Positions 17,869-26,500 of a stretch of DNA of 64,000 nucleotides are shown here, in pieces. The translations under genes were made by a program, and so were the position numbers. The DNA is from JAXHMB01 sp034521755 (lineage in GTDB: Bacteria > Bacteroidota > Rhodothermia > Balneolales > Balneolaceae): positions 434,001 to 498,000 of the forward strand of contig JAXHMB010000003.1 in the NCBI GenBank assembly GCA_034521755.1, given 5' to 3'. The notes beneath the pieces are model-generated. The model saw only the letters and a program-made list of their open reading frames with translations. It was not told where the DNA came from and did not search any database. Positions within the stretch are counted from its first letter, which is position 1. Each line of letters begins with the position of its first letter.

Positions 17869-19080
17869 TTAACTTTGTTTAAAGTGCTTTCCAAGCTTTA
17901 GGCCCTGACCTTGGTAATTGCTTTTAATATCCGAACCGTAAGTAAATTCAGGTACTTCTGTGTTGGGTTCAAACTTCATGCTGCAAAAGGTTTGGCCATC
18001 TTCAACTAAAAATGGAACATCATGCGAACGAACTTCCAGAACAGCATGGGCTCCCCGGTCTTCCGTTGTACCGCCAAAACCACTGTCAAAAAATCCTGCA
18101 TAGTGTGTTCTAAGCTCCCCGGAGCCTGTATCATAAGCAATCATTTCTGCTGCCAGGTGGCTTGGTATACGACATCGTTCTTTGGAGGCAAAAATATAAA
18201 AAGCCTCAGGCTCTAATATAAGATGATCATCCTGCTGGCCATATATGGGTTCCCAAAAATCACCAACATTGTAGTGGTTGATATTTTCAAGGTCAATTAA
18301 ATCGCGGTGTTTCTTGGCACGATAACCCACAATCTCACCACCTTCACCATGAAGGTTTACACTCATAAAAAGTCCATTGTTGACCTTAACTTCATCCAGA
18401 TCCACAACAGAACCATTCTGTTCAAAAAGTAACGGTTCAGCATGGTGCATCCGCAAAATATCCTGATCGGAAAGCACAGTATAACCATGACGAACTCGAA
18501 GCTGGTTCAATCGCTGTCCGGTTCTAACCTTGATCGGAAAAGATTTAGGAACTACTTCCAAATAGAGCCTTCCTTTATAACCCGATTTAATCTCCTCAAA
18601 ACGATGAGAATAATCTGTCACCACGCGCGTAAAAATATCAAGACGGCCGGTAGTACTTTTGGGGTTGGCCTTAGCAGTAAGATGCTCCTCCGAAATAATT
18701 CTAATATCACTTTCTGATTGCTTCCCGTTAAAAAGCCCCTTTTGAGGTGAAATCTGGGACGGTAAATTCAGCTCTTCAAGCAATGGAATGATATATACGC
18801 AGTTAGTTTCAAGTACTGCCCCATCTTTAATAGAAAACTCGTACTGCTGTAGTTTATCCAGCTTTTGTTCCACCGTTTCATCCTCCGGCAAAAAACTAGA
18901 ACGTACACGATACGCTTTTTCTCCAAGCCGCAAATCAATGGAGTTGGGCTGATACTGATTTTCTTTAATCGGATATCCTTCCTGACTCCTTATAATTCCC
19001 GCTTCTACGAGCAGCTTCAGCTTTTGAACCGGGAGAATACCCTTGGTTCTTAAATAAACTTCGTTTGACATATTACTCAC
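17869..19080 (-). CDS. dcd: Double-domain 2'-deoxycytidine 5'-triphosphate deaminase
   Basis: This 403-residue protein converts dCTP to dUTP, which dUTPase (encoded at 6.7-7.1 kb) then hydrolyses. Typical Dcd has about 190 residues. This one is the long form in which two dUTPase/Dcd-fold domains are fused, as in many Alphaproteobacteria (the DCD_N group). Recognisable blocks are YQPNSIDLRLGEKAYRV in the first half and SKERCRIPSHLAAEMIAYD followed by THYAGFFDSGFG in the second, the latter matching the core Dcd motif. The start gives MSNMSNEVYLRTKGILP; the ATG three codons later is also possible. Confidence 0.88.
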   Translation of the reverse strand: MSNMSNEVYLRTKGILPVQKLKLLVEAGIIRSQEGYPIKENQYQPNSIDLRLGEKAYRVRSSFLPEDETVEQKLDKLQQYEFSIKDGAVLETNCVYIIPLLEELNLPSQISPQKGLFNGKQSESDIRIISEEHLTAKANPKSTTGRLDIFTRVVTDYSHRFEEIKSGYKGRLYLEVVPKSFPIKVRTGQRLNQLRVRHGYTVLSDQDILRMHHAEPLLFEQNGSVVDLDEVKVNNGLFMSVNLHGEGGEIVGYRAKKHRDLIDLENINHYNVGDFWEPIYGQQDDHLILEPEAFYIFASKERCRIPSHLAAEMIAYDTGSGELRTHYAGFFDSGFGGTTEDRGAHAVLEVRSHDVPFLVEDGQTFCSMKFEPNTEVPEFTYGSDIKSNYQGQGLKLGKHFKQS

Positions 19081-19091
19081 TTTAAAAACTA

Positions 19092-19565
19092 TTATTTCAG
19101 CTCCGCTCCTGCCATCTCATGTATTTTCTTCCATTCTGCTTCAGTTACAGGAGTAATGGAAAGGCGATACCTGTTTAAAATCACCATATCCTGCAATGAC
19201 TCTTCTTCTTTAATAGCATCACGGGTCACCGGGTTATCAAATTTCTGTACAAACTTTACATCAACCAGTTTCCATGTTGGATCCTCTTCACTGCTCTTTT
19301 CATCAAAGTACTTTGAATCAGGATCAAACTGTGTTGGATCGGGATAAGGTTCACTGGCCACCTCCATAGTTCCCACAATTACCGGCGGTTTTACATTAGA
19401 ATGATAAAACAAAATACCATCTCCTACTTCCATTTCATCTCTCATAAAATTGCGCGCCTGGTAGTTCCGAATTCCATCCCATGGCTCTGTCTGGTCACGC
19501 TTAAGATCATCAATACTGTAAGCTTCCGGTTCAGATTTCATTAACCAATAATTGCGGTTGCTCAT
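19092..19565 (-). CDS. EVE domain protein (thymocyte nuclear protein 1-like)
   Basis: This 157-residue single-domain protein has the typical EVE opening YWLMKSEPEAYSIDDLKRD. The following motifs are WDGIRNYQARNFMRDEMEVG, DGILFYHSN and PPVIVGTMEVASEPYPD. EVE domains belong to the PUA superfamily and bind modified bases in nucleic acids. The bacterial version often sits in restriction-like or RNA-modification contexts, but here the neighbours are dcd and a PP-loop ATPase. Frame and length (about 150) are normal. Confidence 0.92.
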   Translation of the reverse strand: MSNRNYWLMKSEPEAYSIDDLKRDQTEPWDGIRNYQARNFMRDEMEVGDGILFYHSNVKPPVIVGTMEVASEPYPDPTQFDPDSKYFDEKSSEEDPTWKLVDVKFVQKFDNPVTRDAIKEEESLQDMVILNRYRLSITPVTEAEWKKIHEMAGAELK

Positions 19566-19704
19566 AATAAATAAAAACTTGTTATTAAGTTGCTTTTGAT
19601 TGCAGTAGAATATAGGAATTCAAAAACCGGAATTCAGGAGATTCTGTCAAACTAATTTTTAGGTCTTCTGTATAAAACTTCGCAAAATGTGACTTCCCTT
19701 TTCT

Positions 19705-19778
19705 ATCATTGCGAGCCTGTGAAGCAATCCCCATTTTATAAAAGAGAAGGAGATTGCCACACTACGTTCACAATGACA
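19705..19778. repeat. Imperfect inverted repeat (dispersed palindrome family)
   Basis: The left arm ATCATTGCGAGCCTGTGAAG (continuing into CAATCCCC) is matched on the other strand by the right arm. The right arm reads GAGATTGCCACACTACGTTC and ends in CAATGAC at 19777. The two arms are about 28 bases each, separated by an AT-rich loop. The form (CATTGCGAGC...GAAGCAATC and its complement) is common in intergenic regions of Bacteroidota. It sits 30-110 bases upstream of the PP-loop gene start at 19814. Confidence 0.7.
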
Positions 19779-19813
19779 ATTATTTTTGCGAAGTTTTTGT
19801 AAAAGTAATAGCT

Positions 19814-20404
19814 ATGATTGATATTTTATTTTGGAGCGGAGGCAAGGATTCGTATCTGGCCCTTCAGTTTTTTCTTGAAGAATACAACTCTAAAAATCTT
19901 AAACTACTCACCACCTTTGAAGAGGAAAGAGAAATGGTGCCTCACCAAAAACTTCCCCTATCAACGATTAAGGAACAGGCAAAATCACTGAATCTGGATC
20001 TCATCACGGTCCCTCTCCCTAAAGACTGTCCTAACAAAATTTACCTGAAAGAAGTAGAAAGTGCTCTTAGAAATGAGCAGGAAGAAATTCGCTATCTCAT
20101 TTTTGGTGACTGGCACCTCGAAGACATTAAGTCCTGGAGGGAAAAAGTTTTTGGAGAAATGGGCTATAAGTGCCTCTTCCCTATTTGGAAGAAAAGCTTA
20201 AATGAGCTGCTCCCTATCCTGCTCTTTAAACCTGTAGAGATTCGCGTCAGTGCTGTTTTAGATGAATATCAAAAATATCTGAGAATCGGAGAACGATATA
20301 ACCAGCAACTTATCCGACAACTGCCGGATAGCATTGATCCTATGGGAGAAAACGGTGAGTTTCACACGGAAGTAATCTTCAAAGACTTTCCAAAACCTGA
20401 ATAA
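19814..20404 (+). CDS. PP-loop ATPase, diphthine-ammonia ligase-like (DUF71 family)
   Basis: The protein has 196 residues from the ATG at 19814; an upstream in-frame extension to 19754 falls inside the inverted repeat and is unlikely. It begins MIDILFWSGGKDSYLALQFF, where SGGKDS is the N-type ATP pyrophosphatase PP-loop. Later blocks include LIFGDWHLEDIKSWREKV and the conserved C-terminal KPVEIRVSAVLDEYQ. The fold matches the Dph6/DUF71 family, which adenylates substrates. In bacteria its substrate is not known, since diphthamide is absent. It is convergent with rfbB, with abutting stop codons. Confidence 0.75.
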   Translation: MIDILFWSGGKDSYLALQFFLEEYNSKNLKLLTTFEEEREMVPHQKLPLSTIKEQAKSLNLDLITVPLPKDCPNKIYLKEVESALRNEQEEIRYLIFGDWHLEDIKSWREKVFGEMGYKCLFPIWKKSLNELLPILLFKPVEIRVSAVLDEYQKYLRIGERYNQQLIRQLPDSIDPMGENGEFHTEVIFKDFPKPE

Positions 20405-21412
20405 CTATTGGGCATTATATCTGTCAACAAACCAAAGTACTGTCTCTCTAAGTTGCGTTTTAAAATCAGTTTTGGGTTGCCAGCCTAACTCATTCTTTAT
20501 TTTAGAAGCATCAATAGCATACCGGAAATCGTGACCCGGCCGATCAGTAACAAAAGTGATGAGCGACTTGAAATCACCTTCAGGTGCCCCGCCAACCTCT
20601 TCATTTAATATTTCGCAGATCAATTTTACCAGTTCTATATTCTGCCACTCATTATCTCCACCTACAATGTAGGTTTCTCCTGCCTTTCCTTTTTCAAAAG
20701 CAAGTTGAAGAGCTTCGCAGTGGTGCTTCACATAAAGCCAGTCACGTACATTTTCTCCCTTTCCATAAATAGGAATTTCATTGTGTTCAACCGCATTCCT
20801 AATTACAGTAGGAATAAGCTTTTCATCATGCTGGTGTGGGCCAAAATTGTTAGAACAGTTGGTAGTAACCACATTCATCCCATAAGTATGGTGATAAGAT
20901 CTGACAATAAAATCACTGCCTGCCTTGGAAGCTGAATATGGTGAATTTGGAGCATAGGGAGTCTTTTCAGTGAAGAAACCTTCATCTCCCAACTCTCCAT
21001 ACACCTCATCAGTAGAAACATGCAAAAAGCGTTTATCCTTCCACGCTTGTTCATCTTGCTCCCAGAGTTGGCTGCATTCCTCAATTAAATTGAACGTCCC
21101 CACTACATTAGACTGAATGAAAGGCTCCGGCCCTTTAATAGAATTGTCAACATGAGATTCTGCTGCCAAATGAAATACGCCATCGGGATTGAACTTTCGA
21201 ACAATATCTCTAACTGCATCCCGGTTAACCAGATCTATTTTAGAAAAGCTATACCGGTTAGAGTTCTTTACAGAATCCAAGTAACTCAAATCTGAAGCAT
21301 AGCTCAGCTTATCAATATTCAAAATTTGATAGTCAGGGTAATTCTCATGAAGATATAAAATGAGATTTGAACCAATAAATCCCGCACCGCCGGTAACTAA
21401 AATATTCATCAT
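20405..21412 (-). CDS. rfbB: dTDP-glucose 4,6-dehydratase
   Basis: RfbB converts dTDP-glucose to dTDP-4-keto-6-deoxyglucose, the second step of dTDP-L-rhamnose synthesis. The 335-residue short-chain dehydrogenase has the NAD-binding TGGAGFIGSN motif near residues 8-17, FHLAAESHVDNS, and the YSASKAG active-site motif. HVSTDEVYG and NNFGPHQHDEKLIPTVI are also typical. It lies just downstream of a GIY-YIG gene, and its first 38 bases are part of the 136-bp direct repeat. rfbC and rfbD are on the same strand upstream; rfbA is not in the window. Confidence 0.95.
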   Translation of the reverse strand: MMNILVTGGAGFIGSNLILYLHENYPDYQILNIDKLSYASDLSYLDSVKNSNRYSFSKIDLVNRDAVRDIVRKFNPDGVFHLAAESHVDNSIKGPEPFIQSNVVGTFNLIEECSQLWEQDEQAWKDKRFLHVSTDEVYGELGDEGFFTEKTPYAPNSPYSASKAGSDFIVRSYHHTYGMNVVTTNCSNNFGPHQHDEKLIPTVIRNAVEHNEIPIYGKGENVRDWLYVKHHCEALQLAFEKGKAGETYIVGGDNEWQNIELVKLICEILNEEVGGAPEGDFKSLITFVTDRPGHDFRYAIDASKIKNELGWQPKTDFKTQLRETVLWFVDRYNAQ

Positions 21413-21510
21413 TATTTTTTAAAGTCGATTAATCTTCAATTTAGTTTTATTCTCGTCCTGTGAAATACGATTTGAGCCTTTTCTTGATATACATCTTACC
21501 ATAATGGGTC
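21375..21510. repeat. 136-bp direct repeat, copy 1 (rfbB 5' end to GIY-YIG 3' end)
   Basis: This segment is identical, base for base as read, to 21741-21876, 366 bases away. It covers the first 38 bases of rfbB, the spacer and the last 64 bases of the GIY-YIG gene. Because it includes coding sequence at both edges it arose by local duplication, not by insertion of a simple repeat. Confidence 0.93.
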
Positions 21511-21713
21511 TTTAAATACTTTTCTCTTTTCAAGGCATCATCTTTGCTTTTGCAGGCTTCAAAATAAATCAACCTTAACGGTTGCCTGTGCTTCGTAGAT
21601 TCAACTTTTCCGGCATTATGAAGCTCAAATCGTGATCGCAAATTTTCTGTATACCCAGTATACCAGTTTCCATCTGTTTCACTCTCCAACACATATACAT
21701 AGTAAAAATCCAT
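21447..21713 (-). CDS. GIY-YIG nuclease superfamily protein
   Basis: This 88-residue single-domain protein is of the UPF0213/endonuclease-like type. The catalytic sheet reads YYVYVLES then WYTGYTENLRSRFELHNAGK, with the expected arginine; the later block LIYFEACKSKDDALKREKYL contains the conserved glutamate. Small solo GIY-YIG proteins are abundant in Bacteroidota and their role is uncertain; some behave as mobile or duplicated genes. It interrupts the rfb cluster between rfbB and rfbC, and its 3' end is duplicated downstream of rfbC. Confidence 0.88.
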   Translation of the reverse strand: MDFYYVYVLESETDGNWYTGYTENLRSRFELHNAGKVESTKHRQPLRLIYFEACKSKDDALKREKYLKTHYGKMYIKKRLKSYFTGRE

Positions 21714-21740
21714 AATAGAAAATTTCGATCATTTCACGGG

Positions 21741-21876
21741 ATAAATCCCGCACCGCCGGTAACTAAAATATTCATCATTATTTTTTAAAGTCGATTAATC
21801 TTCAATTTAGTTTTATTCTCGTCCTGTGAAATACGATTTGAGCCTTTTCTTGATATACATCTTACCATAATGGGTC
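21741..21876. repeat. 136-bp direct repeat, copy 2, with truncated GIY-YIG 3' end
   Basis: This is the second copy of 21375-21510. It places an extra rfbB 5' fragment and an orphan 3' end of the GIY-YIG gene (21813-21876, about 20 codons) between the GIY-YIG gene and rfbC. Neither fragment can be expressed as a complete protein. The spacing of the copies equals one duplication unit of 366 bases. Confidence 0.9.
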
Positions 21877-21916
21877 GGCATAAAGTCTAAAGATAACAGG
21901 TATTTCAAAGCCTTCA

Positions 21917-22465
21917 TCACGTAAATAAATCTTGTTTAGAGATTTCTTTTAATAAAGGCTGTTTTTGATCCTTTTCAGAAATGATGGGATCACTGACTTC
22001 CCAGTTAATATCAAGCTGTGGATCATTCCACCTGAGTCCTCGCTCACCATCAGGATTGTAATAATCACTACACTTATAAGCGACAATAGCTTCATCCGAC
22101 AGCACTGAAAACCCATGGGCAAAACCCTTTGGTATAAACAGCTGATGTTTATTCCCATCTGACAAAACCCTCGAAGTATATTTGCCAAAAGTAGGAGAAC
22201 TTTGCCTTAGGTCAACTGCTACATCTAAAACTTTGCCCTTTACCACCATAACCAACTTATCCTGTGGGCTTTCAATTTGATAATGCAGGCCACGTAAGGT
22301 TCCTTGTTTTGACATCGATAAGTTATCTTGCACAAACTCAATATCAATATCACGATTATAGAACAGCTCTTTGCGGTAACTTTCCAGAAAAAAACCCCTG
22401 CTATCCTGATGTACTTTGGGTTTTAAGAGAAGCACATCTTTAATTTCTGTTTCTATAAATTCCAT
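21917..22465 (-). CDS. rfbC: dTDP-4-dehydrorhamnose 3,5-epimerase
   Basis: RfbC epimerises C3 and C5 of dTDP-4-keto-6-deoxyglucose, the third step of dTDP-L-rhamnose synthesis. The 182-residue cupin-fold protein shows the typical HQDSRGFFLESYRKE opening, FVQDNLSMSKQGTLRGLHYQ (catalytic histidine) and the FIPKGFAHGFSVLSD block. It ends at a TGA (21917-21919) 41 bases before the second copy of the direct repeat. It starts five bases after the rfbD stop, so rfbD and rfbC are co-transcribed. Confidence 0.95.
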   Translation of the reverse strand: MEFIETEIKDVLLLKPKVHQDSRGFFLESYRKELFYNRDIDIEFVQDNLSMSKQGTLRGLHYQIESPQDKLVMVVKGKVLDVAVDLRQSSPTFGKYTSRVLSDGNKHQLFIPKGFAHGFSVLSDEAIVAYKCSDYYNPDGERGLRWNDPQLDINWEVSDPIISEKDQKQPLLKEISKQDLFT

Positions 22466-22470
22466 CCTTC

Positions 22471-23337
22471 TTAATTATTTTTAAGCTGTTCAGTGAGATC
22501 TTTTGTTCCCTCCTTCCAATGAAGGAGCTCAATCTCATCCAAGCTCTCTATTTTTTGAGTGTTAAGTTTCGAAAATTTTGGCCTTTCTGCTTTCGTAGGA
22601 TACTCCGAAGTGGGAATAGCCTGAACATCGATATTTTTGTCAGCACACTCAAATATAAATCGGGCAAAATCAGCCCAGCTTGTAATTCCACGGGATGTTA
22701 TATGATATGTTCCTGAAAAGCCTTTTTCCAAAAGAACATGGGTGTTCCTTACAACATCAGCAGCAAATGTTGGGCTTCCCCATTGGTCCCCTACTACCTT
22801 AATTTTATCTCTATCGCGGGCCAGCCTAAGCATCGTTTTCAGAAAGTTTTTCCCATACTGCCCACATAACCAGGAAACCCTGATGATCAAATAATCGCAT
22901 CCTGATTCTCTTATGGCCTCCTCCCCTTTCCATTTGGTTAATCCATAGTAGTTGATAGGCGCGGGCTTAGAATCTTCATGGTATCCTTTGGGAAATTGAT
23001 CTTTGTCAGAAGCCTTTCCGGGAAAAACATAATCTGTAGAAAAGTGAACAAACTTTATCCCTCTTTCTTTACAGGCTATTGCTAAATTTTGAACCGCCCT
23101 GTGATTGACGAGATTAGCTTGTTCTCTCTGTTCTTCAGCTTGGTCAACAGCCGTATAGGCAGCGCAGTTAATAAATACATCCGGGTCTTCCTTCTCCAGT
23201 ATCACCTTAATTTTGTCCTTGTCTGTAATATCAAACTCTTTCGAATTGAATGCTGAATAGGGTTTATTGCTCTCCCTCAGATACCTTTGCCATTCTTTCC
23301 CAAGCTGACCATTTGATCCTGTTAATAATATTTCCAT
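22471..23337 (-). CDS. rfbD: dTDP-4-dehydrorhamnose reductase
   Basis: RfbD reduces dTDP-4-keto-L-rhamnose to dTDP-L-rhamnose. From the ATG at 23337 (MEILLTGSNGQLGKEWQRYL) the chain has 288 residues. An upstream ATG at 23370 would add eleven residues before the Rossmann motif and is less likely. Active-site and substrate blocks are NCAAYTAVDQAEE, HFSTDYVFPG, YYGLTKWKGEEA and RVSWLCGQYGKNFL. The C-terminal block (RPKFSKLNTQKIE) is intact. It is the promoter-proximal rfb gene here. Confidence 0.93.
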   Translation of the reverse strand: MEILLTGSNGQLGKEWQRYLRESNKPYSAFNSKEFDITDKDKIKVILEKEDPDVFINCAAYTAVDQAEEQREQANLVNHRAVQNLAIACKERGIKFVHFSTDYVFPGKASDKDQFPKGYHEDSKPAPINYYGLTKWKGEEAIRESGCDYLIIRVSWLCGQYGKNFLKTMLRLARDRDKIKVVGDQWGSPTFAADVVRNTHVLLEKGFSGTYHITSRGITSWADFARFIFECADKNIDVQAIPTSEYPTKAERPKFSKLNTQKIESLDEIELLHWKEGTKDLTEQLKNN

Positions 23338-23564
23338 AGATTTTAAATTCTCTACATATAACATAAGCATTCGAATAACAATCTATTCTTACTTTATCCT
23401 CGTATTCTTTTGCTTACGGGGTTCTTTTATTAGGAATTTATAATCCAATATAGTCTGTATTGACCCTTCTTTAAAGTATTTTAATTAATTGTCTACAGTC
23501 CTATTCATATCTTTACATATAATCATTTACCCAGAAGGTTTAAATAGGCTCTCAAAAAAAATAG

Positions 23565-26500
23565 ATGGAATTTAAAAAAACATTACATAAAGCGAGCCAT
23601 TGCTTCATCTTAAGTTTTTTGCTTTTGCTGTGCATGCATCAATTTGCTTTTGCCCAGCAAATTGATCCTGCAACAGGTGGCGGGTCTATTTCAGCCGATA
23701 ACTTTAACAGCGGGACATTTACTAATCTGTCGGGACCTGTTATTACAGAAACTTCCGCCGGCCAAATCTCATTGGGATTTATTGAGTTTACTGCCCCGGC
23801 CGGCTATGAATGGGATACCGGGGGTACTGCTCCAACAGTAACTGTAGATTTAGCACCTGGTAACAATGGCAATACAAAGCTTGCTATACAATTTGACAGC
23901 CGTACAGCTTCAAAGATTATCTTTGAAGTTACAGCTACCAGCGATCAAGGACCCCGAAGACCGGGAGAAGCGACCTTCAGTGGATTGAGAATACGTCCGA
24001 CTACAGGTTCACTGCCAAATGATGGTACTATAACAAATACAGGAAGCAGTGCCCCTACCGGACAAACAAATTATGGGAGCCTAAGCATGGTTGCTGGGGC
24101 ACCCAGTAAAATTAGAGTTGAAACTCAATCGGATGGATCCGGTACTGTTGTACCTGCACAAGATTTAACTGCAGGTAATTCACTTACCGTTTATTCAATA
24201 TCAAGAGACCAAAATGACAACTTTTTGCAAAACATTACAGCGGACAGCTGGGACATTGCCAATGGAACTGAAGGAGTAACTTCCGCTGATATCACTCCGG
24301 CAGGCGATAATAAAAGTGCCGTATTTTCATCATCGGATACAGGTACCGGTGAGATTCAATCTGCTGCAAGCGGCTTAACAAGTGTTAACTCTAAAACCAT
24401 TACAGTTAAAGCTGCGGCTCCTAATGCTATCACCATCAATACACAACCCTCTGCAACTGCTACTGCAGGACAGAATTTTGCCCAACAACCCATAGTTGAT
24501 GTAGTCGATGTATTTGGCAACAGGGTTAAAGACAATAATACTATTCAAATTGTAGCATCAAGGTCTGCAGGTTCCGGTACATTACAGGGCACCAAAACCA
24601 TAACAGTCATTCAAGGTCGGGCAACATATACTAACTTAAAGCATAACATTGCTAATGATATTGACATTAAATTCAGTGCCTCAGGTTTCCAACAGGTTAC
24701 TTCTAATACTATAACTGTTAATCCTGCAGCAGCTTCACAGCTCGCTTTTAGCGTACAACCTCAGAATGGAAGCAGAAACAATGCTCTTGATCCCGGACCA
24801 ACCGTACAAATACAAGATCAATTTGGCAATGATGTAGCTCAGTCTGGTACAGATATTACTATTACTAAAGCCTCCGGGCCCGGCAATATTACCAATAGCT
24901 CTACCACAGTAGTACCAACAGATGCCAATGGTGCTGCCCTTTTTGACAACCTCGTTTTCGATACCAATGGTACCTACACTATCGATGCTTCTGCTTCTGG
25001 CCTTACCAATGCTACAAGTAATTCCTTTGAGATATTGAATAGTGGTGAGCTTGCAAAATTCAATATCACTACAACAGCAGATAATCCTATTGGGACTCAA
25101 ACTGCAGGACAGTCTTTTACAATTAAAATACAGGCCTTGGATGGTACGGGCGCCTTACTGGATGGCACCGGACAACCGGAATATACGAATAAGGCTTTTG
25201 TCTTTTCTGTGGGAAATACAGGAACCGGACTCAATGATAGTACTGCGAACTTCTCAGGAGGAGAAATTACACATAATGTAACCCTTGAAAATGCAGGAGA
25301 TTTTGAGATTTCTGTAACCGGAGAAAATGCATCCGGAAACGATATTACCAGCCAGAGCAATACTTTTACAGTAAATCCAGCTGCTGCAAATGAAGACAGT
25401 TCCATTATTGAAGTTGCACCATCTTCTATTGTCGCTGATGGCAGCAGCACTGCTTTAGTCACCGTAACTTTGAAAGATGCGTTTGGCAACCAGCTAACAA
25501 CGGGTGGTGATAATGTGGCCATTTCCACAGATGCAGGTACCCTGCAAGGTTCTGTAACACCTAATGGGGATGGAACATATACCCAAAGCTTGCAATCAAG
25601 CACTACTGCCCAAACGGCTACCATAAGTGCTACCGTAAATAGCAGCGCCATCACTTCGGGTAACCCAACGGTGGATTTTGTAGCAGGCGGACTTGATAAA
25701 TTTGTTATAGAACAAGCCGGTGGGGGTAATATTGGAACTCAAGATGCCGGGCAGCCATTTAATATTCGAATCACTGCACAGGATGTTAACGGCAATACCG
25801 TAACGTCTTTTAATGGATCAGTCAATATCACGTCTAATAGAACTATCGGTTCTGGGGGTGGCTCAGTAAGTTTAACAAGTGGTATAGTAGATAATTACGC
25901 AATTACCATAAATGGGGCCGGCCAAAATAATGTCACTATTTCTGCAACTAATACTGTCGGTACCCAAACCGGTACCAGTAATGCCTTTACCGTTAATCCC
26001 GGAGCTACAGATGCAAGCGAAACCACAATAACTGCTGCTGACAGGTTTATAGAAAATAACGGAACATCTACTACTACAATTACCATTCAGGCTAAAGATC
26101 AATTTGGAAACAATCGATTAAGTGGTGGCGAAACTGTCACACTTTCCACAACTGCGGGAACATTACAAGGTTCTATATCAGACAATAGCGATGGAACATA
26201 TACACAAACTCTTCAGTCATCGACCAATGTAGAAACAGCTACTCTATCCGGTACAATTGGTGGAGCTAATATAGACGATGATGCATTAGTATCTTTTGCT
26301 GAATTTAACACCTGGACCAGTGGCGGCGGAGGAGGGCCAAATCCAACCACCTGGGATGATGCCGGAAATTGGACTTTGGGAGTTCCAACATCCAATCAAG
26401 CGGTTTTTATACCCACAAATCCAGCCGATGCCAACAAATTTCCAATTATCAAAAACAGCGATCCCACTATTGCATTTTTAGTTGTTGAGTCCGGTGCAAC

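Noticed and set aside
21375..21876. A CRISPR-like pair of repeats
   Set aside because: Only two copies, 136 bases each, containing coding sequence; no array of spacers or cas genes.
25097..25654. A 185-codon leftward frame inside the giant T9SS gene
   Set aside because: It lies antisense to repeated Ig-like modules; valine/proline-rich product mirrors Thr/Asn-rich coding sequence, so it is a shadow.
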